From: Clostridium algifaecis
Lineage (GTDB): Bacteria > Bacillota > Clostridia > Clostridiales > Clostridiaceae
NCBI RefSeq assembly: GCF_017874415.1
Contig: NZ_JAGGLM010000018.1
Location: 1-48,365 of the forward strand
Length of the DNA stretch: 48,365 nt
Reading direction: 5' to 3'
Below, one piece after another: positions 1 to 8,362 of the stretch. Each line of letters opens with the position of its first letter. Within the stretch, counting starts at the first letter, position 1. The notes below the pieces were generated by a model that worked only from the letters and a program-made list of their open reading frames with translations, was not told the DNA's origin and did no database searches. The position numbers and the translations under genes were made by a program.

Positions 1-109
1 TACCTGACTCTATATGCCAATCCAGAAGTTCTTCCAGCTTTTCAAAATTTACTGCACCATCTTTAAATGGTGTTATAAGTGCAACTCCCGAACCACTAAA
101 CAAACTCAT
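1..109 (-). CDS. dapA: 4-hydroxy-tetrahydrodipicolinate synthase, 5' part only
   Basis: This is the first 36 codons of a gene that runs off the left edge of the window. The translated start (MSLFSGSGVALITPF) is the typical DapA N-terminus, ending in the ALITPF segment that opens the aldolase-type barrel. DapA condenses aspartate semialdehyde with pyruvate in the first committed step of lysine and diaminopimelate synthesis. A GAGGTG ribosome binding site lies just upstream of the ATG at 109. It follows asd by 56 bases on the same strand, so the two are probably cotranscribed. Only the N-terminus is visible, so catalytic residues cannot be checked. Confidence 0.85.
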   Translation of the reverse strand, partial: MSLFSGSGVALITPFKDGAVNFEKLEELLDWHIESG

Positions 110-165
110 AAAAACACCTCATTTTGATTTATAAATAATATATTAATTATACAATTATTATATTA

Positions 166-1158
166 TTATTTATCTTTTATGATACATTCTGCTATTTCTA
201 CTGCATTTGAAGCAGCGCCCTTTCTTATATTATCAGCTACTACCCATATATTCAAGCCATTTTCTATACTAAAATCACGCCTTATTCTTCCAACGTAAAC
301 TTCGTCATGACCTTCAGCTTCTATTGGCATAGGATATACAAGGTTTTTAACATCATCTTTTAATATGATTCCTTCTGTGTTTTTATAAAGTTTGAATATA
401 TCTTCAATTTCAAAGCTCTTTTCAAATTCTATATTTATACTTTCACTATGACCATAAAAAACTGGAACTCGTGCTGTGGTAGCAGTTATTTTCATATTAT
501 CGTCGTGAAGAATTTTTCTTGTTTCATTTACCATTTTCATTTCTTCTTTAGTATATCCGTTATCTAAAAATACATCTATATGTGGAAGTATATTTCCAGC
601 TATAGCATAAGGAAATTTTTTAGGAGCCTCTTTCTTATAACCGTTTAGAAGATCATTGTATCCTCCAACTCCAGCTCCTGATACAGCTTGATAAGTGGAA
701 TATACTATTCTTTTTATTCCGTATTTATCCTGTAGAGGCTTTAGAGCAACCATAGCTTGTATAGTTGAACAATTAGGATTTGCAATTATTCCTTTATTCC
801 ATTTTATATCTTCAGGATTTACTTCCGGTACTACAAGAGGGATTTCTTTATCCATTCTCCAGCAACTGCTATTATCAATTACAGTAGCACCATATTGTGC
901 AAATATAGGAGCATACTCTTTGCTTACACCAGCACCAGCAGAAAATAATGCTATATCTATTTTTTTATTTTTTATATTATCCTCTTTTAATTCTTCTACA
1001 GTATAATCAACATTCCTAAATTTTAACTTTTTGCCTGCAGATCTGGAAGAAGCATATAAATATAAATTTTCTATTGGAAAATTTCTTTCATCTAATACTT
1101 TTAAAAATGTTCTTCCTACCATTCCTGTAGATCCAACTACAGCTACGTTGAATTTCAT
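166..1158 (-). CDS. asd: aspartate-semialdehyde dehydrogenase
   Basis: This 330-aa protein reduces aspartyl phosphate to aspartate semialdehyde, the branch point to lysine, threonine and methionine. The N-terminal NADP-binding motif GSTGMVG (residues 9-15), the catalytic Cys130 in NPNCSTIQ, the YSTYQAVSGAG segment and the later GHSESINIEF segment are all present, and length is normal for the family. The start at 1158 has an AGGAG site about 7 bases upstream. dapA follows on the same strand, and hom and ilvA of the same amino-acid family are further along the window. I see no lysine riboswitch in the upstream region. Confidence 0.95.
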   Translation of the reverse strand: MKFNVAVVGSTGMVGRTFLKVLDERNFPIENLYLYASSRSAGKKLKFRNVDYTVEELKEDNIKNKKIDIALFSAGAGVSKEYAPIFAQYGATVIDNSSCWRMDKEIPLVVPEVNPEDIKWNKGIIANPNCSTIQAMVALKPLQDKYGIKRIVYSTYQAVSGAGVGGYNDLLNGYKKEAPKKFPYAIAGNILPHIDVFLDNGYTKEEMKMVNETRKILHDDNMKITATTARVPVFYGHSESINIEFEKSFEIEDIFKLYKNTEGIILKDDVKNLVYPMPIEAEGHDEVYVGRIRRDFSIENGLNIWVVADNIRKGAASNAVEIAECIIKDK

Positions 1159-1489
1159 TAATAATCACTCCTTGTATAATTTAACGCAATAATATTTATA
1201 AATATACTAAATATTGTACACTAAAAATTTGAAAAATGGTAAGTAAGTTAAAGATTTTTTAGAATAATATATTAGCATATTATTATATGTGCTAATAAGC
1301 ATTATGCAAGGAAAAAATTATAATATCAGTATTGATGAAAAAAAAAAGTCAAAATTCCAGTTCTGTATTATTATTTTACAAAAACAGTAATTGTGATAAA
1401 ATATATTAAAAGTTAGTAATTAAATTAAATGTGGGTATAAATCTTGCTTTTCAGGAAAAAATAATTATAAAAAGAGGGGAGGGCTTTAT
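1159..1489. other. intergenic region between divergent asd and spore-protein genes
   Basis: These 331 bases hold the 5' regions of asd (leftward) and the SASP gene (rightward). On the minus strand a TACAAT sequence at 1218-1213 could be an asd -10 box, but no good -35 accompanies it. On the plus strand, GTATA at 1435-1439 and ATAATTA near 1461-1467 could be a forespore sigma-G type promoter for the spore protein; the match is loose. An A10 run lies around 1338-1347. No riboswitch, RNA gene or further ORF was recognised. Confidence 0.4.
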
Positions 1490-1753
1490 ATGTCAAAGAC
1501 ACCTTTGAAAAAAGTGATAAAAGCAAAACTAAAGTCTAACAGAGAGTTGACAGAGGCTGAAAAGTTGAGAGAAAAATTAAAATATGAGATATCCGAAGAA
1601 CTAGGTCTTAAAGAAAAAGTGGATAGATATGGATGGAGCGGTTTAACTGCTGAGGAAACTGGAAGAATTGGAGGTATAATGGCCAAAAGAAAAAAACAGC
1701 TTAACATACCTAAAAATGAAATTATACTTGAAAATGAAAGAAAGGATAAATGA
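1490..1753 (+). CDS. alpha/beta-type small acid-soluble spore protein
   Basis: An 87-aa, lysine- and glutamate-rich protein. The central part carries both SASP signatures: KYEISEELG, which resembles the segment cut by the germination protease GPR, and GLTAEETGRIGGIMAKRKK, which matches the second DNA-binding block. Such proteins coat and protect spore DNA and supply amino acids at germination. The N-terminal 28 residues and C-terminal tail are longer and more charged than in major SASPs, so this looks like a minor SspF/Ssp4-like member. GAGGGGAGG sits just before the ATG. Expression in the forespore is inferred from the family. Confidence 0.85.
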   Translation: MSKTPLKKVIKAKLKSNRELTEAEKLREKLKYEISEELGLKEKVDRYGWSGLTAEETGRIGGIMAKRKKQLNIPKNEIILENERKDK

Positions 1754-1771
1754 TTTTATAAAGGTAAAAAT

Positions 1772-2521
1772 ATGAATTGTTATAACAATTTTGCATATAT
1801 ATATGATGATTTAATAAATAAGGATGTTGATTATAAAGGTTGGTCCGGGAAGATTATTGAGCTTTGCAAAAAATATAATATAAACAAAAGAGAGTATTTG
1901 GATATAGGATGTGGAACTGGAAATTTAACAGAAGAAATAGCTTCAAATTTCGATATATGTTGGTGCGTGGATTTATCGAGTGATATGCTCACAGAAGCAG
2001 AGGCAAAATTCAGGAAAAAAGGATTAAATGTTAAATTGGTGTGTCAGAATATGATTAAATTGAATTTAAATAGAAAATTTGATTTAATAACATGCTGTCT
2101 TGATTCCACAAATTATATACTTAGTGAAAATGATCTTTTGGAATATTTTAACAGAGTTTCAAAGCATTTAAAAACGGATGGTATATTTATATTTGATATA
2201 AATTCATATTACAAATTGACTGAAATACTTGGAAATAATATATATGACTATGATGATGAGAATATAACTTATATATGGGATAATAGTCTGGAAGATGAAA
2301 TTGTGGATATGTATCTTACTTTTTTTATAAGGGAGGGTGATATGTATAGAAGATTTGATGAACAGCATAGAGAACGAGCATATAAGTGCAGCCGCATGGA
2401 AGATATTCTTGAAAAATGTGGTTTTAACATATTAGATAAATTAGATAATTATGAGGATAAAGCACCTGTTCAAAATTCTCAAAGGATAGTTTATATCTTA
2501 AATAAAGGAGACAATAGATAA
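1772..2521 (+). CDS. class I SAM-dependent methyltransferase
   Basis: A 249-aa protein with the Rossmann-fold motif I (DIGCGTGN, about residues 43-50), a CVDLSSDML acidic loop after beta-2, and the CCLDSTNYI segment as post-motif. Substrate is not predictable; it could methylate a small molecule. The ATG is 18 bases after the spore-protein stop, with AAAGG upstream. The stop codon ends one base before the hslO start, so translation of the two is probably coupled. A methyltransferase next to hslO may be a conserved clostridial pairing, but that is inference. Confidence 0.85.
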   Translation: MNCYNNFAYIYDDLINKDVDYKGWSGKIIELCKKYNINKREYLDIGCGTGNLTEEIASNFDICWCVDLSSDMLTEAEAKFRKKGLNVKLVCQNMIKLNLNRKFDLITCCLDSTNYILSENDLLEYFNRVSKHLKTDGIFIFDINSYYKLTEILGNNIYDYDDENITYIWDNSLEDEIVDMYLTFFIREGDMYRRFDEQHRERAYKCSRMEDILEKCGFNILDKLDNYEDKAPVQNSQRIVYILNKGDNR

Positions 2522-2522
2522 A

Positions 2523-3407
2523 ATGGAAGATAAAATAGTACGAGCTATGGCAAAAAATGATAGTATTAGAATAATTTCTGCTACAACTACAAATTTGGTG
2601 AATGAGGCAGTTAAAATACATAAATGTATGCCTACGGCTTCGGCAGCTCTTGGAAGAATGCTTACAGCAGGAAGCTTAATGGGAACTATGCTTAAATCCG
2701 AGAAGGACAGTTTAACTATAAAGATATCAGGTGGAGGAGATGCAAAAGGTGTAATTGTGGTAGGCTATTCTGATGGACATGTGAAAGGTTATATAGGTAA
2801 TCCTAATGTAGATTTGCCTCCTAATAGTAGGGGAAAATTGGATGTAGGTGGTGCAATAGGATTGAATGGTAATCTTGTAGTAATAAAGGATATGGGATTA
2901 AAAGAGCCTTATGTTGGTCAGGTACCTATAGTTACAGGAGAAATTGGTGATGATCTTGCTTATTATTTTACTGTATCAGAGCAGACACCTTCTGCAGTCG
3001 GTGTTGGTGTACTTGTGGATAGAGATCTTACTATAAAAGCGGCAGGAGGATTTATAATCCAGATGATGCCAGATGCAGAAGAAGGTGCTGCTGATTTATT
3101 GCAAAATAAACTTAAAAATATCTCTTCTGTAACAAATATGATAGATAAAGGAATGGATGCCCAAGATATAATAAAGAATATTTTTGAAGGAATAGATGTA
3201 AACATATTGGATGAAATTAAGCCAATTTATAAATGTGACTGTTCAAGAGAAAGGGTAGAAAAGGCACTTATCAGTATAGGAGCTAAAGATTTGCATGAGA
3301 TATACGAAGACGGAAAAACTGAAGAATTAAAATGTGATTTTTGCAATAAAAGCTATAAATTTACACATGAACAAATTGGGGAAATATTAAAATATGCAGA
3401 AAAGTAA
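2523..3407 (+). CDS. hslO: Hsp33 redox-regulated chaperonin
   Basis: The 294-aa protein matches Hsp33 along its length. The C-terminal redox switch has the four zinc-binding cysteines C238-x-C240 and C271-x2-C274 (CDC and CDFC). In the family, oxidation releases zinc and exposes a holdase surface that binds unfolding proteins under oxidative and heat stress, a useful guard in an anaerobe. AAGGAGA lies in the end of the upstream methyltransferase gene and serves this start. A promoter-like pair and a terminator hairpin lie between its stop and cobC. Confidence 0.95.
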   Translation: MEDKIVRAMAKNDSIRIISATTTNLVNEAVKIHKCMPTASAALGRMLTAGSLMGTMLKSEKDSLTIKISGGGDAKGVIVVGYSDGHVKGYIGNPNVDLPPNSRGKLDVGGAIGLNGNLVVIKDMGLKEPYVGQVPIVTGEIGDDLAYYFTVSEQTPSAVGVGVLVDRDLTIKAAGGFIIQMMPDAEEGAADLLQNKLKNISSVTNMIDKGMDAQDIIKNIFEGIDVNILDEIKPIYKCDCSRERVEKALISIGAKDLHEIYEDGKTEELKCDFCNKSYKFTHEQIGEILKYAEK

Positions 3408-3455
3408 ACAAAATATTAATATGGTTAAAGTGTTGTTGTATTTAGGCAAAATCAC

Positions 3456-3483
3456 TTGATTTTTAACCTTGTTGTGTTAAAAT
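3456..3483 (+). promoter_or_regulatory. putative sigma-A promoter upstream of cob genes
   Basis: TTGATT at 3456-3461 and TAAAAT at 3478-3483 are separated by 16 bases. It lies between hslO and cobC. A terminator-like hairpin follows about 50 bases downstream, so initiating transcripts would meet it before cobC. No cobalamin riboswitch was recognised here. Confidence 0.4.
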
Positions 3484-3529
3484 AAGTATGTTAATCAATA
3501 AAAAAATATGTTCGTTTCCAATTCATTTT

Positions 3530-3558
3530 AAGGGCAGAATAACTGCTCTTATTTTTTA
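3530..3558 (+). terminator. intrinsic terminator between hslO and cobC
   Basis: AAGGGCAG (3530-3537) pairs with CTGCTCTT (3543-3550) over a 5-base AATAA loop, and is followed by ATTTTTTATT. It may end hslO transcription or act on a transcript starting at the 3456-3483 promoter. Confidence 0.75.
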
Positions 3559-3606
3559 TTAATTTTAATATCTACAAGAGTATAGAGTATATTGTGGAGG
3601 AAAGTT

Positions 3607-4206
3607 ATGAATTTATATTTTGTAAGACATGGTGAAACTGAAGCAAATAATAAGAAGTTATATTATGGAAAAATTGATGAAGATTTAACACATAAAGGTA
3701 TATCTCAGGCAAAAAAAGCATCCATAATGCTTAAAAAAATTGAGTTTGATAGTATATTTTTAAGTACGAAAAAGAGAAGCTTGCAAACAGCATCTATAAT
3801 TGTAAATGGCAATGCTAAAAGATTTATAGTTGATAATAGAATAGATGAAATGGATATGGGAAAATTCGAAGGAAAAAATTATAAAGATATAGAAAAGTTA
3901 TATCCGGAAGAATGGAAAAATTGGTGTAATGATTGGAAAAATGCCTCACCGCCTGATGGTGAAAGTTATACCCAATTTTATTTAAGGGTAAAAGAATTCA
4001 TGGATTATTTATTAACATTAAAAAATGAGAATATATTGGTAGTAACTCATGCTGGAGTTATAAAATCAATATATTGCTATGTTTTAAATAATAATGTGGA
4101 TTTATTCTGGAAATTTGCATCTCAAAATGGAGATATATCAATTATAAAATATGAGTACAATAATTTGTATATTGATAGTATAATACATTTAGATAATATT
4201 TTATGA
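3607..4206 (+). CDS. cobC: histidine phosphatase family protein, probable alpha-ribazole phosphatase
   Basis: A 199-aa phosphoglycerate-mutase-like phosphatase. The catalytic RHGE is at residues 7-10, and the second histidine is in VVTHAGV near the C-terminus. The family includes CobC, which removes phosphate from alpha-ribazole 5'-phosphate or adenosylcobalamin phosphate. The B12 role rests on cobS and cobU following directly on the same strand. I start it at ATG 3607 rather than TTG 3592, because GGAGG (3596-3600) lies inside the longer version at ideal distance from 3607. Confidence 0.82.
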   Translation: MNLYFVRHGETEANNKKLYYGKIDEDLTHKGISQAKKASIMLKKIEFDSIFLSTKKRSLQTASIIVNGNAKRFIVDNRIDEMDMGKFEGKNYKDIEKLYPEEWKNWCNDWKNASPPDGESYTQFYLRVKEFMDYLLTLKNENILVVTHAGVIKSIYCYVLNNNVDLFWKFASQNGDISIIKYEYNNLYIDSIIHLDNIL

Positions 4207-4248
4207 AAAAATTCTGCTAATAATTTTTACCGGGAGAAGGTCTGATGA

Positions 4249-5013
4249 TTGAAGAAAATAATAAATAATTTCTTGCTGATGATTCAATTTTTGACAAGGA
4301 TTAGTATAAATAAAAATTTAAATTGCGAAAGCGAAAATTTCAAATGGGGTTCTATATTTATGCCTGCAATAGGACTTTTGATTGGTGGAATCCAGTGGCT
4401 TTGCTATAAAGCTGTTGAATACTTTCTTCCTATAAATATATGCGTACTTATTATTATTTTAATTGGTATAATATTGACTGGAGCCATGCATATGGATGGA
4501 CTTGGAGATATGTGTGATGGCTTTTTTGCATTTAAAGGAAATGGCAAGGACAAGATAATAGAAATAATGAAAGACAGCAGAGTAGGGACATTTTCCTGTA
4601 TAGCTATTATTATGGATATTTTTTTTAAGTACAATTTACTTTATTATATAGTTCCTAGATTTTCTGTAGCTATAATAGCAGCACCTGTAATATCAAGATT
4701 ATCTACTTTATTTATAATTACTATTGGAAAGACGGCTAAGGATACAGGTACAGGAAATCTATTTATCGGCAATGTAAAAATAGTTCAATTTATGATAGGT
4801 TTAATGATTACTATTGTAATTTTACTATTTGTAGTTGTTATGAATCCAAGGTATTCAGTCATATTAATAATTTCAGCAATTTTAATGTCATTTGTCTTTA
4901 ATTTATATTGCAATAAAAAAATTGGTGGATTAACTGGTGACTTGCTTGGGGCGAATAATGAAATTGTAGAGATACTGGTACTTATTTTAATATCTGCAAT
5001 TATGCTTAAATAA
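4249..5013 (+). CDS. cobS: adenosylcobinamide-GDP ribazoletransferase
   Basis: A 254-aa polytopic membrane protein, the cobalamin synthase that joins alpha-ribazole (or its phosphate) to adenosylcobinamide-GDP. It has the conserved aspartate-rich HMDGLGDMCDGFFAF segment and the DSRVGTFS motif, followed by several hydrophobic helices. The start is a TTG at 4249 after GGGAGAAGG; an ATG at 4245 is out of frame and quickly stopped. It lies 42 bases after cobC and 31 before cobU. Confidence 0.93.
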   Translation: MKKIINNFLLMIQFLTRISINKNLNCESENFKWGSIFMPAIGLLIGGIQWLCYKAVEYFLPINICVLIIILIGIILTGAMHMDGLGDMCDGFFAFKGNGKDKIIEIMKDSRVGTFSCIAIIMDIFFKYNLLYYIVPRFSVAIIAAPVISRLSTLFIITIGKTAKDTGTGNLFIGNVKIVQFMIGLMITIVILLFVVVMNPRYSVILIISAILMSFVFNLYCNKKIGGLTGDLLGANNEIVEILVLILISAIMLK

Positions 5014-5044
5014 ACTTATTGCAAAGTGAGAGGGAGATGAGACT

Positions 5045-5593
5045 ATGGGGAAATTAACTCTTATAACCGGTGGAAGTAGAAGTGGAAAAAGCAAGTTCGC
5101 GGAGAATATGATCACAAATCAGACAAGTGTTCTTTATATAGCGACTGCTTTAGCTACAGATGACGACATGAAAAAAAGAATAGAAATTCATAAGTTACAT
5201 AGGAATCACAGCTGGCATACTTATGAAGGGTATAATAATCTGGCGAAAGTAATTAAAAAATCAAAATACAAGTATATATTGCTGGAATGTATAGGAACAC
5301 TTGTTACTAATATAATGTTCGATAGTAAAAAAAATTTTGATCGAATTACATCAGATGAAGTTAAAGAATTGGAGTACAAAATTTTAAGTGAAATTAAAGA
5401 TATAGTTTCAGCAGTAAAACACGGTTTTGGAGATGTGATAATTATTACAAATGAGGTTGGTATGAGTTTGGTGCCTGAATACAGACTTGGAAGGATATTT
5501 TCAGATATACTTGGCAGGGTAAATCAGCTTATAGCAGATAATAGTGAGAAGGTATACGTAGTTTTCTGTGGTATACCACTTAGATTGAAATAG
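5045..5593 (+). CDS. cobU: bifunctional adenosylcobinamide kinase/guanylyltransferase
   Basis: The 182-aa protein begins with the P-loop GGSRSGKS (about residues 9-16). It also has the histidine-rich EIHKLHRNHSWHTYE region, which corresponds to the guanylylated-histidine segment of CobU, and the TNEVGMSLVPEYRLGR and GIPLRLK blocks near the end. It phosphorylates adenosylcobinamide and transfers GMP to it, making the CobS substrate. The ATG at 5045 follows a GAGAGGGAGATGAG sequence. It is the last gene of the cob cluster; no clear terminator follows. Confidence 0.93.
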   Translation: MGKLTLITGGSRSGKSKFAENMITNQTSVLYIATALATDDDMKKRIEIHKLHRNHSWHTYEGYNNLAKVIKKSKYKYILLECIGTLVTNIMFDSKKNFDRITSDEVKELEYKILSEIKDIVSAVKHGFGDVIIITNEVGMSLVPEYRLGRIFSDILGRVNQLIADNSEKVYVVFCGIPLRLK

Positions 5594-5690
5594 ATTTTGT
5601 TCCCAAAATTAAATTATTGTAGTATTATTATAGATGAAATTTTAATTAGCGTATAAAACTAAAACTTATATTTTAAAAAGAGGATAAACT

Positions 5691-6737
5691 ATGAGAAAAT
5701 CGGTAAATAAAACACATATTTTTTTAATTGCTTTTTTAATATTAACCATATTGCCTTTGTATGGATGTGGATTAAAAAAACAACAGGACCCTATTTCAAA
5801 GACAGAATATATGCTTGGTACAATATGTACTATAACAGTATATGACGACAAATCTGAGGATGTTATTGATAAGGCTTTTGCAAGAGTAAAACAAATTGAA
5901 AACAAAATGAGTGTCAATAAAACGGGAACTGAACTTGATGCAGTAGCGGATGCTGCAGGAAAGAATTATGTTAAGGTATCAGATGATACATTTTATGTTT
6001 TAAAAAAAGGTAAATATTATTCAGAACAATCAGGAGGAGCTTTTGATATAACTGTTGGACCACTTGTGAAGCTTTGGGGCATTGGAACGGACAATGCCAG
6101 ACTGCCGGGACAGAATGAGATCGACAATAAGAAGTCACTTATAAATTATAGGGATTTATTATTGGATGAAAAGAATAAAAAAGTTATGCTTAAAAGAAAA
6201 GGTATGTCATTGGACCTGGGCGGTATAGCAAAAGGTTATGCTGCAGATGAAGCTGCTAGAATACTTAAAGAAAATGGAGTGAAACATGCTATCATAAATT
6301 TAGGTGGAAATATTTTGACACTTAATAGCAATCCTGATGGTGACCCATGGAAGATAGGCATACAAGATCCCTTCCAGACAAGGGGAAATGTATTAGCATC
6401 TATTGAAGTTACAAATAAAACAGTAGTAACCTCTGGAATATATGAAAGATATTTTAAAAAGGACGGAAAAATATATCATCACATATTGAATCCATTTACA
6501 GGATATCCTATGGACAATAATTTAGCTAGTGTAACTTTAATTACAGATGTTTCAATAAATGCAGATGCTATGACAAAAAATATATTTTATATGGGCATTG
6601 ACAAGGGAATAAATTATGTAAAAAAAGTGCCTAATCTACAAGCTATATTTATAACTAAAGACAAAAAAGTATATATAACAAGTGGACTTAAAAATAATTT
6701 TAAGATAGTAGATTCCAGTTATAAACTGATGAATTAA
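5691..6737 (+). CDS. apbE: ApbE-type FAD:protein FMN transferase, lipoprotein
   Basis: The 348-aa protein has a lipoprotein signal peptide with lipobox LYGC and predicted lipidated Cys26. The ApbE domain follows, with MLGTICTITVY, SLDLGGIAKGYAADEA, the INLGGNIL segment, HHILNPFTGYPMDN and the SINADAMTK motif near the C-terminus. The family transfers FMN from FAD onto a threonine of membrane proteins such as Rnf/Nqr subunits at the outer face of the membrane. The target is not in this window. AAAGAGGA precedes the ATG. Whether it shares a transcript with cobU is unclear. Confidence 0.93.
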   Translation: MRKSVNKTHIFLIAFLILTILPLYGCGLKKQQDPISKTEYMLGTICTITVYDDKSEDVIDKAFARVKQIENKMSVNKTGTELDAVADAAGKNYVKVSDDTFYVLKKGKYYSEQSGGAFDITVGPLVKLWGIGTDNARLPGQNEIDNKKSLINYRDLLLDEKNKKVMLKRKGMSLDLGGIAKGYAADEAARILKENGVKHAIINLGGNILTLNSNPDGDPWKIGIQDPFQTRGNVLASIEVTNKTVVTSGIYERYFKKDGKIYHHILNPFTGYPMDNNLASVTLITDVSINADAMTKNIFYMGIDKGINYVKKVPNLQAIFITKDKKVYITSGLKNNFKIVDSSYKLMN

Positions 6738-6794
6738 TGGTAGGTTTATAATAGTAGATTAATATTGTATACTTTTATTGCCTTTTTACTTGAT

Positions 6795-6821
6795 ATACTA
6801 CAAATTTAGTATTATTATAAT
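6795..6821 (+). promoter_or_regulatory. inverted repeat and -10 box before the DUF1858 gene
   Basis: ATACTA (6795-6800) and TAGTAT (6807-6812) form an inverted repeat around a 6-base centre. TATAAT follows at 6816-6821. No well-placed -35 is seen; TTGATA at 6790-6795 would give a 20-base spacer. It could be an operator at the promoter of the next gene. Confidence 0.35.
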
Positions 6822-6883
6822 ATATGTATTTGTAAAATATATTTTAGCAAATATAATATTAAACAGAAATGAGGTTGTATACT

Positions 6884-7081
6884 ATGGCTAAAGTCAGTAA
6901 GGATATGACTATTGGAGAAGTAATAAGAATTAATCCTGCATATGCAGAGACACTTATGAATTTTGGAATGGGATGTATTGGCTGTCCATCATCATTAGGT
7001 GAAACTGTAGAGGAAGCTGCTATGGTACATGGCATAAATGTTGATGAATTAATTAAAGCATTAAATTCAGAACCAGTTTAA
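6884..7081 (+). CDS. DUF1858 redox-disulfide domain protein
   Basis: A 65-aa protein that is almost entirely one DUF1858 domain, with a helical shell and a C31-I-G-C34 pair in the GMGCIGCPSS segment. The domain is found alone or fused to hybrid-cluster and other redox proteins, and the CxxC suggests disulfide or metal chemistry; its biochemical role is not known. I place the start at ATG 6884, 9 bases after GAGG (6871-6874), rather than at ATG 6869, which has no upstream site. A strong hairpin follows at 7094. Confidence 0.85.
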   Translation: MAKVSKDMTIGEVIRINPAYAETLMNFGMGCIGCPSSLGETVEEAAMVHGINVDELIKALNSEPV

Positions 7082-7093
7082 CATTGACTAAAA

Positions 7094-7131
7094 TGGATAA
7101 ACTACATTACAGTAGCTTATCCACTTTTTTT
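7094..7131. terminator. bidirectional terminator between convergent genes
   Basis: TGGATAA-A-CTAC (7094-7105) pairs with GTAG-C-TTATCCA (7112-7123), with one A/C mismatch and a 6-base loop. CTTTTTTT follows on the plus strand and ATTTTAG on the minus strand. The cation-efflux stop codon (7117-7119) lies inside the stem. Confidence 0.85.
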
Positions 7132-8040
7132 AACTTCATTTTTACAAGCTGATATTTCTTTAAATTTACAATTTGAACAATCGTTGTTGCAGGATTCTAT
7201 GTGGATCATGGTCTCTGTATTTTTAATACATTTCGATAATTTATTTTCAATTTTATCACATATATCATGTGCATCTTTTACATGCATATCTTGAGGAAAC
7301 ACGAGATGGAGATCTACATATCTTTTATCTCCTGATTTTCTTGTCCTCAGTCTGTGAAATCCGCAAAAACCGGAATTGTATTTAGTTATTATATATTTTA
7401 TGGTTTTAATTTCGTTATCAGATAATTTTACATCCACAAGAGGAGCAAAAGCTGATTTTAAAAGACTAAAAGCTTCTTTTAAAATAAATAGCGATACAAG
7501 TATAGCTATTACAGGATCGAGATATTCTAATTTGGTAATCCATATTAAAAAAAGACCTATACCAACGCCAAGCGAAGTATAAACATCTGTTTTTAAATGT
7601 AGTGCATCTGCCTCAAGGGCCATAGAATCTTTTTCTTTTGCAACCTTATATAATTTCCTAGATACAAGAAAATTTATAAAGGATGATACAAACATTACAA
7701 TAAATCCGGTACTTGATGGATTTATGTGTTTTGGAAAAATCAATTTATCTACAGCTTCTGCTATTATCCATATAGAAGCTATAAAAATAAGAATAGCTTC
7801 TATAACACCAGACACATCTTCAAATTTGCCATGACCATAAGGGTGTTCTGCATCTGCTGGTTTAGATGATATTTTAACAGAAAAAAATGATATTAAAGAA
7901 GCTGCCAAATCTATGGTAGAATGTATGGCTTCAGATATAATACTAACTGAACCTGTGATAATACCAACTATTAATTTCATAGTTATTAAACTGCTGTTAG
8001 ACAGTATAGATAGACTTGCGACTTTTGTTTTTTCATTCAT
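7117..8040 (-). CDS. cation diffusion facilitator family transporter
   Basis: A 307-aa CDF exporter with about six membrane helices and a cytoplasmic C-terminal dimer domain. The metal site motifs are HSTID (HxxxD) in helix 2 and HLKTD (HxxxD) in helix 5, a pattern of zinc/cadmium-type members; DxxxD in helix 2 would suggest iron. HPYGHGKFE after helix 2 is typical. The C-terminus ends in an unusual cysteine cluster, ESCNNDCSNCKFKEISACKN, that could bind metal or sense it. It is divergent from PFOR across a region full of palindromes. Confidence 0.9.
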   Translation of the reverse strand: MNEKTKVASLSILSNSSLITMKLIVGIITGSVSIISEAIHSTIDLAASLISFFSVKISSKPADAEHPYGHGKFEDVSGVIEAILIFIASIWIIAEAVDKLIFPKHINPSSTGFIVMFVSSFINFLVSRKLYKVAKEKDSMALEADALHLKTDVYTSLGVGIGLFLIWITKLEYLDPVIAILVSLFILKEAFSLLKSAFAPLVDVKLSDNEIKTIKYIITKYNSGFCGFHRLRTRKSGDKRYVDLHLVFPQDMHVKDAHDICDKIENKLSKCIKNTETMIHIESCNNDCSNCKFKEISACKNEVKKSG

Positions 8041-8362
8041 ATTAACATCTCCTAATAATCAAAACTTTATCAAATGATAAAGCATAACACATACTATAAT
8101 AGTTCAATATATCACATAAGTCAATAGAAAATAGATATGAAATATATTATCAATTGATAATAGACACTAACCTAAAATGTATATCAATTGTATATATTAT
8201 CAATTATTATGTCAATATAATTTTACATAATTATAGTATATTATAATAATCAATTGTGTGATTTTATATAAAAAGTTAATCAAAGTTTTATGTATGATAA
8301 TTTATATATTTCAAATAATAGTAAAAGGTAGATTATTGAAAATAAAAGGAGGAAATTATATT
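8041..8362. promoter_or_regulatory. palindrome-rich regulatory region between CDF exporter and PFOR
   Basis: This region contains five copies of a TATCAAwTG-like motif. CTTTATCA-aa-TGATAAAG is at 8065-8082 and is perfect apart from the two central bases. TATTATCAATTGATAATA at 8145-8162 is a perfect 18-base palindrome. Partial copies are at 8183-8190, 8196-8205 and 8249-8256. The last sits directly after a TATAAT at 8240-8245 that may be the PFOR -10 box. The first lies about 25 bases before the CDF start. This looks like a multi-site operator for a shared regulator; the regulator is unknown. Confidence 0.65.

Noticed and set aside
695-1006. 103-codon frame on the plus strand opposite asd
   Set aside because: Antisense shadow of a certain gene; composition follows the asd codons and no ribosome site is present.
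1159-1489. Lysine riboswitch upstream of asd-dapA
   Set aside because: The conserved lysine aptamer core was not found and the region is low-complexity AT.
3408-3606. Cobalamin riboswitch upstream of cobC
   Set aside because: No B12-box-like sequence and too little room for the aptamer.
8065-8162. Upstream PFOR palindromes as Rex or Fur boxes
   Set aside because: TTGTTAA/TTAACAA halves are absent, and a Fur box has TGATAAT and ATTATCA in the opposite order.
8041-8256. Repeats upstream of PFOR as a CRISPR array
   Set aside because: The units are short palindromes with irregular spacing and no equal-length spacers; operator sites fit better.
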